DNA of 64,000 nt, taken from NCBI GenBank assembly GCA_945901025.1, contig CAMDJW010000015.1, positions 1 to 64,000 of the forward strand. The letters are read 5' to 3'. Positions within the stretch are counted from its first letter, which is position 1; each line of letters starts with the position of its first letter. Source of the stretch: Spirosoma fluviale (GTDB taxonomy: Bacteria > Bacteroidota > Bacteroidia > Cytophagales > Spirosomataceae). The position numbers and the translations under genes were made by a program. Shown here in pieces: positions 28,567-36,817 of the stretch. The notes beneath the pieces were generated by a model. That model was not told where the DNA came from and ran no database searches. It saw only the letters and a list, made by a program, of their open reading frames with translations.

Positions 28567-30168
28567 ATGAGGTCATTTGATTACATCATTGTAGGTGCGG
28601 GTACCGCAGGTTGCGTGCTGGCAAATCGGCTTACAGAAAACCCTTTGATCCAAGTCTTATTAGTGGAGGCGGGTATGGACAGCCGGGATCCTAGAATTTT
28701 TACTCCTTCTTCATACCCTTTATTAAATGGGACCTACATGAATTGGAACTTTTTTACAGAACCTCAGAAAAAATTAGGGGGACGTCGGATATATCAGCCG
28801 CGAGGCAAGGCGATGGGTGGAAGTAGTGCCATTAATTGCATGGCCTATATTCGTGGGAACAAGGCTGATTTTCAAAATTGGGAATCTATGGGTTGTGGCG
28901 GTTGGTCGTATGCCGACATGCTTCCGTATTTCAAAAAGTCAGAAAATAATCTAGATATCCACAATGAATTTCATGGCCAAGGTGGCCCATTAACCGTTTC
29001 TAATCCAAGCCAAAATACCATTTTTGGTCAGGCATTTATCGAAGCATGTGGCTCAGTTGGAATACCCAAAAACACCGATTTTAATGGCGCTAGTCAAATA
29101 GGTGCGGGTATGTTTCAGTTTGCCATTGCTGATGGCCAACGAGTTACCGGCGCTAGTGCTTTTATCAATCCGATTTTAAAAAGAAAAAATTTAAAGGTAA
29201 TAAGCCAATTCCACGTCACTAATTTGGTGATCGAAGGCGATCAAGTTAAAGGCATTGAAGGGCATTTGAAAAATGAGAAATCGAGTACTATTTTTAGAGC
29301 AGACCAAGATGTTATTCTATCTGCAGGTTCTTTTCAGAGTCCACAAATTATGATGTTGGCCGGCATAGGGGATGCTGATTATTTGAAGTCATTTGGGATC
29401 GAGAATAAAGTTAATCTTCCTGGTGTTGGCAAAAATTTGTCGGATCATGTTTTTGTCAACATGCATGCGGAAGCTAAAACGCAGCGCGCATCTTTTAATG
29501 CAGCCATTTCCGTCCCTAATTTTCTTACCTATGTGACTAAAAAGAAAGGACCCCTTTCAGCGAGTCCTTTAGAAGGTTGTGCATTTTATGATTCGGTGAA
29601 TCAGTCTGACCGACCGGATTTACAATTTCACTTTTCTTCCGCATGGTCATTATATATGTACGATTACAAAAAAATGCCTGTTGACGACGGATTTACTTGC
29701 TTGCCTACTTTATTGAAACCCGAAAGTCGAGGTTATGTAGGCTTGCACTCAAAATCACCTTGGGATGCACCCAAAATTGACCCTCAATATTTAACTGATT
29801 CTGAAGGAAAGGATTTAGCCACATTGAAAAGAGGCGTCAAATTAGCGCATCAAATTTTATTATCTTCTGAATTTGATCACCTTAGATTAGGCAATACATT
29901 GCCATATCCTTCCGGTGAGCTGACGGAGGAACTGATCGAAAAACACATTGAAAGGGCAACAGAATGCGTTTATCATCCCATTGGAACTTGTAAAATGGGC
30001 AATGATTCGAATGCGGTTACAGATCCAAAAACACTTCGTGTCAAGGGCATCAATGGCTTGCGCGTCATCGATGCCTCCATCATGCCTGACTTAGTTTCAG
30101 GAAATACAAATTCCATCGTGATGGCCATTGGCGAAAAAGGTTCTGATTTAATCTTAAATAATTATTAA
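28567..30168 (+). CDS. GMC family oxidoreductase (choline dehydrogenase-like)
   Basis: FAD-dependent alcohol oxidase or dehydrogenase, 533 residues. It has the N-terminal FAD fold DYIIVGAGTAGCVLANRL, the GMC signature GKAMGGSSAINCMAYIRG, and the C-terminal catalytic histidine in CVYHPIGTCKMG, followed by GNTNSIVMAIGEKGSDL. Length and motifs resemble BetA-type choline dehydrogenase, but no betB, betT or other osmoprotectant gene is nearby, so the substrate could be another primary alcohol. The downstream NTF2-like gene follows after 27 bases. Confidence 0.88.
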   Translation: MRSFDYIIVGAGTAGCVLANRLTENPLIQVLLVEAGMDSRDPRIFTPSSYPLLNGTYMNWNFFTEPQKKLGGRRIYQPRGKAMGGSSAINCMAYIRGNKADFQNWESMGCGGWSYADMLPYFKKSENNLDIHNEFHGQGGPLTVSNPSQNTIFGQAFIEACGSVGIPKNTDFNGASQIGAGMFQFAIADGQRVTGASAFINPILKRKNLKVISQFHVTNLVIEGDQVKGIEGHLKNEKSSTIFRADQDVILSAGSFQSPQIMMLAGIGDADYLKSFGIENKVNLPGVGKNLSDHVFVNMHAEAKTQRASFNAAISVPNFLTYVTKKKGPLSASPLEGCAFYDSVNQSDRPDLQFHFSSAWSLYMYDYKKMPVDDGFTCLPTLLKPESRGYVGLHSKSPWDAPKIDPQYLTDSEGKDLATLKRGVKLAHQILLSSEFDHLRLGNTLPYPSGELTEELIEKHIERATECVYHPIGTCKMGNDSNAVTDPKTLRVKGINGLRVIDASIMPDLVSGNTNSIVMAIGEKGSDLILNNY

Positions 30169-30195
30169 TTTGCACACCTAATAAATAAACATACT

Positions 30196-30630
30196 ATGAA
30201 AAAAATCATTTTAATTTTAACTACCCTTGTTATGGCGGTAACCGCAAAAGCACAAAAAGCTACTGTAGAATCTTTACGCGAAGCTGAATTAAGCCGCTTT
30301 AAGGTCATGATTGGGCAGGATGAAGCTGGATTAAATGCAGTATTACATGCGGATTTAATTTACAATCATTCCAATGCGCTTACGGATAATAAAGCATCCT
30401 ATGTAGGTTCTATTGTTTCTAAGAAAACGATTTATGCTTCCATTGAATCTGAAGAATTAACGCCACGGTTATATGGTAAATTTGGTATAATTACGGGTAT
30501 CGTTAAGGTTAAAAATCAAGCTAAGGACGGCTCATTTACCTATAATCACCTTAAATATACCGATGTTTGGATTTTTCAGGATAAGAGATGGCAAATGCTT
30601 TCTTGGCAATCAACGAAAATTCCTAACTAA
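30196..30630 (+). CDS. Exported NTF2-like (DUF4440-type) protein
   Basis: A 144-residue protein with a signal peptide (about 1-19, ending AKA) and a SnoaL/NTF2-like cone fold, suggested by the start EAELSRFKVMIGQDEAGLNAVLHADLIYNHSN-like pattern, with KSYV replaced by KASYVGSI, and the C-terminal DVWIFQDKRWQMLSWQST. Such proteins bind small ligands or act as isomerases; the function here is not evident. It overlaps the convergent bioA stop by 8 bases. A distant relative sits at 48279-48704. Confidence 0.75.
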   Translation: MKKIILILTTLVMAVTAKAQKATVESLREAELSRFKVMIGQDEAGLNAVLHADLIYNHSNALTDNKASYVGSIVSKKTIYASIESEELTPRLYGKFGIITGIVKVKNQAKDGSFTYNHLKYTDVWIFQDKRWQMLSWQSTKIPN

Positions 30631-31915
30631 TTGTAGCGGCAAAATTTTCGATTTCAAGATAAATTTTGGCTAATTCCGAAGGCTTAATGCAATAGGGAGG
30701 CAAGATATATAAGGTATTACCCAGGGGTCTCAAAAGGATCCCTTTTTTTATGAAGTGGTCATAAGCTTTTCCTCGGATCGGATTCAAATAACCATCTTTT
30801 TCGGGGGTGTCTATTTCGCAGGCTACAATCGTTCCACGGCAACGAATATTTCTAATGACGGGATGATCTTGTAATTTATTTTTCCATTCGGCATGACTTT
30901 CTTGGATGGCAGCTATTTGGGACCAAGTTTCTGTTTTTTCCATTAGATCCATACTCGCGTTCGCTGCTGCGCAGGCGAGGGGATTCGCAGTGAACGAATG
31001 GGAATGGAAAAGGGTCTTCTTTCGATCTGATGAAAGAAAAGAATCAAATAAAGGATTCGAGCAAACGGTAACACCCAACGCCATCATGCCACCTGTTAAA
31101 CCTTTTGACAAGCAAACGATATCCGGTTTTTGTTGTAAATAGTCCATGGCAAACCATTTGCCAGTACGCCCAAAACCCGTCATGATTTCATCAGAAATGC
31201 TGATCAATCCCCCATTTTTTGTGAGTGAAATGATCTTATCTAAGGTTTCAGCCGCATACATATTCATGCCACCGGCACCTTGAATAAGTGGCTCGAAAAT
31301 GATGGCTGCATATCCTTCAGCATGTTTTAATTTAGCCTCTAATGCTTCTAGGCACTGCGATTCATTTTTTGGATTAGGAATAAATTCCACCTCAAAAAGC
31401 ATGTCTTGGAAAGGTGCATTGAAGGAACTAGGCGCCCCCAAACTCATAGCCCCAAACGTATCTCCATGGTAAGCATCTTCAAACGCGATAATTTTCCTTC
31501 GCTTTTGATTGCCTTGGTTATGAAAGAATTGTAAGGCCATTTTTATGGCGACCTCGACCGCTGTAGACCCATTATCCGAGTAAAATACTTTTTTGAAGTT
31601 GGCAGGCAAGTGACTTAATAACCGTTCGGCTAAGCGAATCGCAGGCTCATGTGTAAAACCTGCAAAAATGACTTGTTCTAATTTGAGCGCCTGTTCATAT
31701 ACTTTTTGGGCCATATAAACATTCGAATGCCCGTGTAAATTTACCCACCAAGAAGCTATGGCATCGATGTATTGATTACCGTCCTCATCATATAAATATA
31801 CTCCTTCACCACGTACGATGGCAATCGATGAAGGCTCGATAAAATGTTGTGTAAATGGATGCCAAACAACTTTTTTATCTCTTTCTGATAGACTAATTTG
31901 AGATGGATTTGGCAT
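30623..31915 (-). CDS. bioA: Adenosylmethionine-8-amino-7-oxononanoate aminotransferase
   Basis: PLP-dependent transaminase that makes 7,8-diaminopelargonate, the third-to-last step of biotin synthesis. The 430-residue protein shows VVWHPFTQ near the N-terminus (the BioA-specific substrate motif), YLYDEDGNQYIDAIASWWVNLHGH, and the PLP lysine in CLSKGLTGG. It overlaps bioD by 23 bases, which in turn overlaps bioF, giving the operon order bioF-bioD-bioA, the order of use in the pathway apart from a swap of the last two. Confidence 0.95.
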   Translation of the reverse strand: MPNPSQISLSERDKKVVWHPFTQHFIEPSSIAIVRGEGVYLYDEDGNQYIDAIASWWVNLHGHSNVYMAQKVYEQALKLEQVIFAGFTHEPAIRLAERLLSHLPANFKKVFYSDNGSTAVEVAIKMALQFFHNQGNQKRRKIIAFEDAYHGDTFGAMSLGAPSSFNAPFQDMLFEVEFIPNPKNESQCLEALEAKLKHAEGYAAIIFEPLIQGAGGMNMYAAETLDKIISLTKNGGLISISDEIMTGFGRTGKWFAMDYLQQKPDIVCLSKGLTGGMMALGVTVCSNPLFDSFLSSDRKKTLFHSHSFTANPLACAAANASMDLMEKTETWSQIAAIQESHAEWKNKLQDHPVIRNIRCRGTIVACEIDTPEKDGYLNPIRGKAYDHFIKKGILLRPLGNTLYILPPYCIKPSELAKIYLEIENFAATIS

Positions 31916-32504
31916 ATTTTATAATGGTTTCTGGCGTAATTTCTTCTTCCTGCTGGACACGCAAAACTACGGGTAATTGCGTATACTTTAAAATGAATTT
32001 TTCTCCAGATGGATTTGAAGGTCCATTGAAGACAATTCCCAAGATGGGAACATGGTTATCCTTCAGTATTTGATAGGTTAGCAAGGTATGATTGATGCTA
32101 CCTAAATAATTTTTACTGACCAAAAGTACAGGTAGACCTAGTTTTTTTATCAGATCTAAATTTGTTTGATGGTCGTTGATAGGTACGAGAATTCCTCCTG
32201 CCAATTCCACAATCAATGAATTGTGGGTTTGAGGCAATTGTATTTTTTCTAAGTCAATGGTAACGCCATCGATCTCTGCAGCCGTATGCGGAGAAAGCGG
32301 TTGGCTTAATACATAGCTAGAATCCCAAACCTTTACATTCGGCAATTGGGTCATTTTTTTTATAAATAAAGCATCCGCTTCCTCCGGATTTCCGGATTGA
32401 ATCGGCTTCCAGTAGTCGGCCTGAAGCGCTTGAGTAAAGATGGCTGATATGAGCGTTTTGCCAATTTCAGTTCCAATCCCAGCAACAATAAATGATTTAT
32501 TCAT
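31893..32504 (-). CDS. bioD: Dethiobiotin synthetase
   Basis: ATP-dependent carboxylase that closes the ureido ring of dethiobiotin. The 203-residue protein begins with the modified P-loop GIGTEIGKTL, has WKPIQSG (a substrate lysine region) and VELAGGILVPIND, the usual BioD motifs. It overlaps bioA by 23 bases and bioF by 8, so translation of the three is coupled. Confidence 0.94.
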   Translation of the reverse strand: MNKSFIVAGIGTEIGKTLISAIFTQALQADYWKPIQSGNPEEADALFIKKMTQLPNVKVWDSSYVLSQPLSPHTAAEIDGVTIDLEKIQLPQTHNSLIVELAGGILVPINDHQTNLDLIKKLGLPVLLVSKNYLGSINHTLLTYQILKDNHVPILGIVFNGPSNPSGEKFILKYTQLPVVLRVQQEEEITPETIIKYAKSISN

Positions 32505-33636
32505 GGGTTTCCATGGTTTTTATAAGAGCCAAAATATCTTCTTTTTTGGTCAAACTGTTGAGCGTAATGCGAATTCTTTCTTCTCCTTTTGGGACCGTGG
32601 GATATACAATGGCTTTCACTGCAAATCCTGCTTTTTGAAGCTCTGATGCTTTCTTTTTCACAAGCTGGTTGCCCGAGATGAAAAAGGTTTGAATCGCCGT
32701 TTTACTTGGCCCCCAGTGGCTTGACTTCGAATGTTGAACAAAAAAATCAATGTTTTCTTTTAATTTTTTTCGTAGGTCAAACTGAGTTTTCAACAATTCC
32801 AATGTCGAGGATAAGCTCGATATATGGTGGGGGCTTGGGGCCGTCGAGTAAATAAAGGGTCTGGCAAAATTGATTAAAAAATCGATTAATGTTTGTGAGC
32901 CTAGAACGACTGCACCTGCATTTCCCCAAGCTTTTCCAAAGGTAATAACCCGAGCAAATATCTCTTTTTCGATGCCCATTTCTACCGCTAACCCATTTCC
33001 CTCAGGTCCATATACTCCACCGGCATGGGCTTCATCCAGGATTATTTCTGCGTTGTATTTATTTTTTAAATGGACTAATTCTCTCAAAGGTGCCAGGTCG
33101 CCATCCATGGAATATACGGATTCTACCACAATCCATTTGGGTGTTTCGATGGGATAATCACTTAATGATTTTTCTAAATCGGCTAAGTCATTATGGGCAA
33201 ATATCTTGCGTTCAGCTTTTGATAAGCGTAAACCGTCGATTAAACTTGCGTGCAATAATTGATCGCAAAATACGACTTGATCTTTTTGAGCGATGGAAGA
33301 GATTAAGCCGACATTGGCATCGTATCCACTGCTAAACAATAAAGATGCTTCAGCTTGATGAAACTCAGCACATTTTCTTTCAAATTGTTCTACCTGAACG
33401 GATTGTCCTGAAATCAATCTAGAGCCAGTCGAGCCATTGATAGCATTCAAATTGGATTTTAATTGATTGAAATCGGCTTCAATTTTATCAGCAAGAGATT
33501 GATTCTTAGCTAGTCCCAAATAATCATTGGAGCAAAAATCAATCAAATGATTCGCAGAAATTAGTGATCGAACAAGGCCATTTTCTTGTCGCTCCAATAG
33601 CTGATTATGTAAAATTTGCTGGTGAGATTTCATCAT
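32497..33636 (-). CDS. bioF: 8-amino-7-oxononanoate synthase
   Basis: PLP enzyme that joins pimeloyl thioester with alanine at the start of the conserved biotin pathway. The protein (379 residues) shows SNDYLGLA, NGSTGSRLISG, LDEAHAGGVYG, and the PLP lysine in TFGKAWGNAG. The frame opens with TTG at 33651, but the ATG pair at 33636/33633 (MMKSHQQ) is better. It is the first gene of bioF-bioD-bioA. bioB, and any bioC/bioH-type gene for making the pimeloyl part, are absent from the window. No BirA operator is recognisable upstream. Confidence 0.94.
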   Translation of the reverse strand: MMKSHQQILHNQLLERQENGLVRSLISANHLIDFCSNDYLGLAKNQSLADKIEADFNQLKSNLNAINGSTGSRLISGQSVQVEQFERKCAEFHQAEASLLFSSGYDANVGLISSIAQKDQVVFCDQLLHASLIDGLRLSKAERKIFAHNDLADLEKSLSDYPIETPKWIVVESVYSMDGDLAPLRELVHLKNKYNAEIILDEAHAGGVYGPEGNGLAVEMGIEKEIFARVITFGKAWGNAGAVVLGSQTLIDFLINFARPFIYSTAPSPHHISSLSSTLELLKTQFDLRKKLKENIDFFVQHSKSSHWGPSKTAIQTFFISGNQLVKKKASELQKAGFAVKAIVYPTVPKGEERIRITLNSLTKKEDILALIKTMETHE

Positions 33637-33950
33637 GTAATTCAAATGCAAATTACGAATTTTAGGTTGACATGGCGTGCATTACCCATAGATTCCATCG
33701 AAATTGATTAAGTAATTGATAATTTCCATTAAAAATGATGAAAAATGTTTGACAATCTAATATATGTAATGTATTATTGTACTGTGTTTCAATGTCGTAA
33801 GCACCTCAATAAAAACAATCCCAGTTCATTTCAATCTTTTTTTCATCATCTGATCCACTTTTTGTGATTTGATATAATGTTTCAAAGATGGTCTTTTGAT
33901 CAGAAATTAGGTTTGTTAAATCAAAATAAGAATATTCATTTCACCATTTT
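33637..33950 (+). other. Non-coding region between bioF and rho, with probable long rho leader
   Basis: This 314-base AT-rich stretch contains no credible ORF or RNA gene. It must hold the bioF promoter on the minus strand, where I see no good match, and the rho promoter on the plus strand. If the candidate at 33748-33779 is right, rho has a leader of about 165 bases, which would suit the autoregulation known for rho in other bacteria. Confidence 0.5.
33748..33779 (+). promoter_or_regulatory. Possible rho promoter
   Basis: TTTG at 33748-33751 and TATTATTG at 33772-33779 (one mismatch to TAnnTTTG) are 20 bases apart. The start of transcription would be near 33786. Confidence 0.35.
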
Positions 33951-35546
33951 ATGGAAGAAAAACCTATCAAGAAAGTAAAAACAGTCGCAGAAGAATTGCC
34001 TACTAATGATCGTCCTAAGCGTCAAAGAATTCAAAAATCTACGGAAGAACCAGCTTTAGCACCGATGCCTAGCTCAACTATTGAGCCTGAAATTAGCGTA
34101 AGTGATGCTGCTCCAGTGCTTGTAGAAACTAAACCAGAGCCAAGCTCAGAGGTAAAACCTGCTAGGCCTGCAAAGAATTTTCGTCCACGCCAAGAGCGCC
34201 AACAACCTGAAGTGGAAGAGGCGCCGATTGAATACGATGCGATTGCTCCCAATGAAGATGAGGTGGTGGATACATCATTTATCACAAATAATGACAATGT
34301 GGTGGACTCCAAGGTTTCCCCGACGGATGCGCCAGTTGATTTAGATAAACTTCCCAAAGAAGAGGCACAAACGCAATCTCCTCAGCAATTTAAGCCTAGG
34401 TCAAATTACAATCAGATCATCAAAGAGTTAGATGGTTTGATCGACAATGAGGGTGTTCTTGAAATCATGCAAGAGGGTGGTTATGGTTTTATGCGTTCTT
34501 CCGATTATAATTATTTAGCTTCTCCTGATGATATTTATGTGTCTCCTTCTCAAATCAAAATGTTTGGTTTGAAGACAGGCGATACTATTTTAGGTAAAAT
34601 TCGTCCACCCAAAGAAGGCGAAAAATACTTTGCCTTATTGAAAGTAGAATCCGTGAATGGGAAGACGACGGACGAAATTCGTGACCGCATCAACTTTGAA
34701 TACTTGACGCCACTTTTTCCTGAGGAGAAATTAAATCTATCTACGTCGGCAGATAATTATTCAACTCGGATTTTAGATTTATTTGCGCCAATAGGCAAGG
34801 GCCAGCGTGGAATGATCGTAGCTCAGCCCAAAACGGGTAAAACGGTTTTATTGAAGGACATAGCCAATGCTATTTCTCGAAATCACCCTGAAGTATATTT
34901 GATCATTTTGTTGATCGATGAAAGACCTGAAGAAGTTACAGATATGCAACGTTCAGTACGTGCAGAAGTTATTTCGTCCACCTTTGATGAACAAGCGGAG
35001 CGTCACGTTAAAGTGGCCAGCATTGTATTAGAAAAGGCAAAAAGAATGGTGGAATGTGGACATGATGTGGTTATCTTGTTGGATTCAATCACTCGATTAG
35101 CCCGTGCCTATAACACCGTAGTTCCTTCTTCTGGTAAAATATTATCTGGGGGTGTGGATGCAAACGCTTTACATAAGCCAAAGCGTTTCTTTGGTGCAGC
35201 CAGAAATGTCGAAAATGGAGGTTCATTAACGATTATTGCCACTGCCTTAACGGAAACGGGTAGTAAAATGGACGAAGTAATTTTCGAAGAATTTAAAGGA
35301 ACAGGTAACATGGAATTGCAGTTGGATCGTAAACTGTCCAATCGCCGTGTTTATCCAGCCATCGATATTACTGCTTCGGGTACGCGTCGTGAAGATTTAT
35401 TAATGGATCCTGCGGTACTTCAGCGCGTGTGGATTTTACGCAAGCACATGTCTGATATGAATTCTGTGGAGGCTATGGAGTTTTTACAGCAACAGTTGAA
35501 AGGGACAAGAACGAATGAAGAGTTTCTTGCTTCGATGAATCGATAA
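33951..35546 (+). CDS. rho: Transcription termination factor Rho
   Basis: Hexameric RNA helicase that ends transcription. The 531-residue protein is longer than E. coli Rho (419) because of a Pro/Glu-rich, probably disordered extension at about residues 1-160. The cold-shock-type RNA-binding domain follows at about 168-237 ([20 protein letters not shown]). The ATPase core has the P-loop AQPKTGKT near 290-298, [16 protein letters not shown], and the Q/R-loop region [12 protein letters not shown]-terminal motifs are intact. It ends facing the thiolase gene, with two hairpins between them. Confidence 0.97.
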   Translation: MEEKPIKKVKTVAEELPTNDRPKRQRIQKSTEEPALAPMPSSTIEPEISVSDAAPVLVETKPEPSSEVKPARPAKNFRPRQERQQPEVEEAPIEYDAIAPNEDEVVDTSFITNNDNVVDSKVSPTDAPVDLDKLPKEEAQTQSPQQFKPRSNYNQIIKELDGLIDNEGVLEIMQEGGYGFMRSSDYNYLASPDDIYVSPSQIKMFGLKTGDTILGKIRPPKEGEKYFALLKVESVNGKTTDEIRDRINFEYLTPLFPEEKLNLSTSADNYSTRILDLFAPIGKGQRGMIVAQPKTGKTVLLKDIANAISRNHPEVYLIILLIDERPEEVTDMQRSVRAEVISSTFDEQAERHVKVASIVLEKAKRMVECGHDVVILLDSITRLARAYNTVVPSSGKILSGGVDANALHKPKRFFGAARNVENGGSLTIIATALTETGSKMDEVIFEEFKGTGNMELQLDRKLSNRRVYPAIDITASGTRREDLLMDPAVLQRVWILRKHMSDMNSVEAMEFLQQQLKGTRTNEEFLASMNR

Positions 35547-35552
35547 AAGGTC

Positions 35553-35585
35553 AAAAAAAAGTCTTTGAATGTGTTTCAAAGACTT
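35553..35585 (-). terminator. Terminator of the fadN-fadA unit (minus strand)
   Basis: AAGTCTTTGAA (35559-35569) pairs perfectly with TTCAAAGACTT (35575-35585). On the minus strand the stem is followed by eight T (the A-run 35553-35560), so it ends transcription coming from the thiolase gene. Confidence 0.8.
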
Positions 35586-35600
35586 TATATTCTTATTCTA

Positions 35601-35631
35601 AATAGACGTCCATTTGACGTCTATTTTTTTT
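35601..35631 (+). terminator. Terminator of rho (plus strand)
   Basis: AATAGACGTC (35601-35610) and GACGTCTATT (35616-35625) form a perfect 10-bp stem followed by a T-run up to 35630. It lies 54 bases after the rho stop and overlaps the end of the thiolase gene region. Confidence 0.88.
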
Positions 35632-36805
35632 AAAGCAATTCGTAAATACCTGCCACTCCTTGGCCACCACCCACACAGGCGGTCACCATTCCATATTTTT
35701 TATTGCGCCGACGAAGTTCATGGAAAAGCTGAATCGATAATTTCGCACCCGAACAACCCAGTGGATGTCCCAAAGCTATCGCTCCTCCGTTGACATTTAC
35801 TTTTTCTTGATCGATGCCTAAGGTTTTGATGACGGCCAAAGACTGTGCCGCAAAGGCCTCATTCAATTCAATCAAATCTATATCCTCCAATTGTAAACCC
35901 GCTTTTTTCAAGGCGATTGGAATCGCTTCCACTGGCCCGATACCCATAAGACTCGGTTCCACACCTGCAGCTGCATAACTGAGCATTTTGGCGATGGGCT
36001 TCAACTTATATTGTTCCACAAATTTTTCTGAAACCACAAGCACAAAGGCCGCACCATCAGAAGTTTGTGATGCATTTCCAGCGGTTACTGAACCGTCCAT
36101 GGCAAATACCGGTTTCAATTTCCCTAAGGCCTCTAAAGTCGTGTCGGCACGGGGACCTTCGTCCTGAGAAACCACCCATTCGCGTGTTTTTTTCGTACCT
36201 GATTTGGCATCAAAATAATTCTCGGAAACTTTCACGGGAACAATTTGGTCTGTAAATAAGCCTGCTTTCTGTGCTGCTAAGGCTTTTTGATGGGACGCGA
36301 ATGAAAAAGCATCTTGCTCTTCCCTAGTCACATTGTATTTTTTACTTACTTCCTCCGCCGTCAATCCCATCCCAATGTAATAATCAGGGTGCTCATTGGC
36401 GATTCCGTAATTCAAAACCGTTTTATGACCCATCATCGGCAACATCGTCATCGATTCCGTTCCTCCGGCAATAATACAATCCGCCATACCTGAGGCTACT
36501 TTGGCAGAAGCCAATGCAATGGCTTCCAATCCTGAGCCGCAATAGCGATTGATGATAAATCCGGGAACACTTTTTGGGAGTGCCAATAAAGAAATGTAGC
36601 GCGCCATTTGCATGCCTTGCTCCGCTTCTGGAATCGCATTTCCCACGATTAAATCGTCGACTAATGCCGGGTCCACCGAAGGAACCTGCGCCATTAAATG
36701 TTTAATCACTTCCGCCGCCAAATCATCCGGCCGCATGGTGCGAAATCCTCCCCGATTGGCCTTAGCCACCGCCGTACGATAACCAGCTATTATGTATGCA
36801 TTCAT
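35630..36805 (-). CDS. fadA: Acetyl-CoA acyltransferase (3-ketoacyl-CoA thiolase)
   Basis: Thiolase that cleaves 3-ketoacyl-CoA in fatty-acid beta-oxidation. The 391-residue protein has the catalytic residues Cys89 (NRYCGSGLEAIALA), His347 (GGAIALGHPLGCSGA) and Cys377 (VTACVGGGQG). It follows the fused hydratase/dehydrogenase gene by 12 bases on the same strand. This pairing favours a catabolic thiolase over a biosynthetic acetoacetyl-CoA thiolase. Confidence 0.93.
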   Translation of the reverse strand: MNAYIIAGYRTAVAKANRGGFRTMRPDDLAAEVIKHLMAQVPSVDPALVDDLIVGNAIPEAEQGMQMARYISLLALPKSVPGFIINRYCGSGLEAIALASAKVASGMADCIIAGGTESMTMLPMMGHKTVLNYGIANEHPDYYIGMGLTAEEVSKKYNVTREEQDAFSFASHQKALAAQKAGLFTDQIVPVKVSENYFDAKSGTKKTREWVVSQDEGPRADTTLEALGKLKPVFAMDGSVTAGNASQTSDGAAFVLVVSEKFVEQYKLKPIAKMLSYAAAGVEPSLMGIGPVEAIPIALKKAGLQLEDIDLIELNEAFAAQSLAVIKTLGIDQEKVNVNGGAIALGHPLGCSGAKLSIQLFHELRRRNKKYGMVTACVGGGQGVAGIYELL

Positions 36806-36817
36806 GTTCGTAATTGA

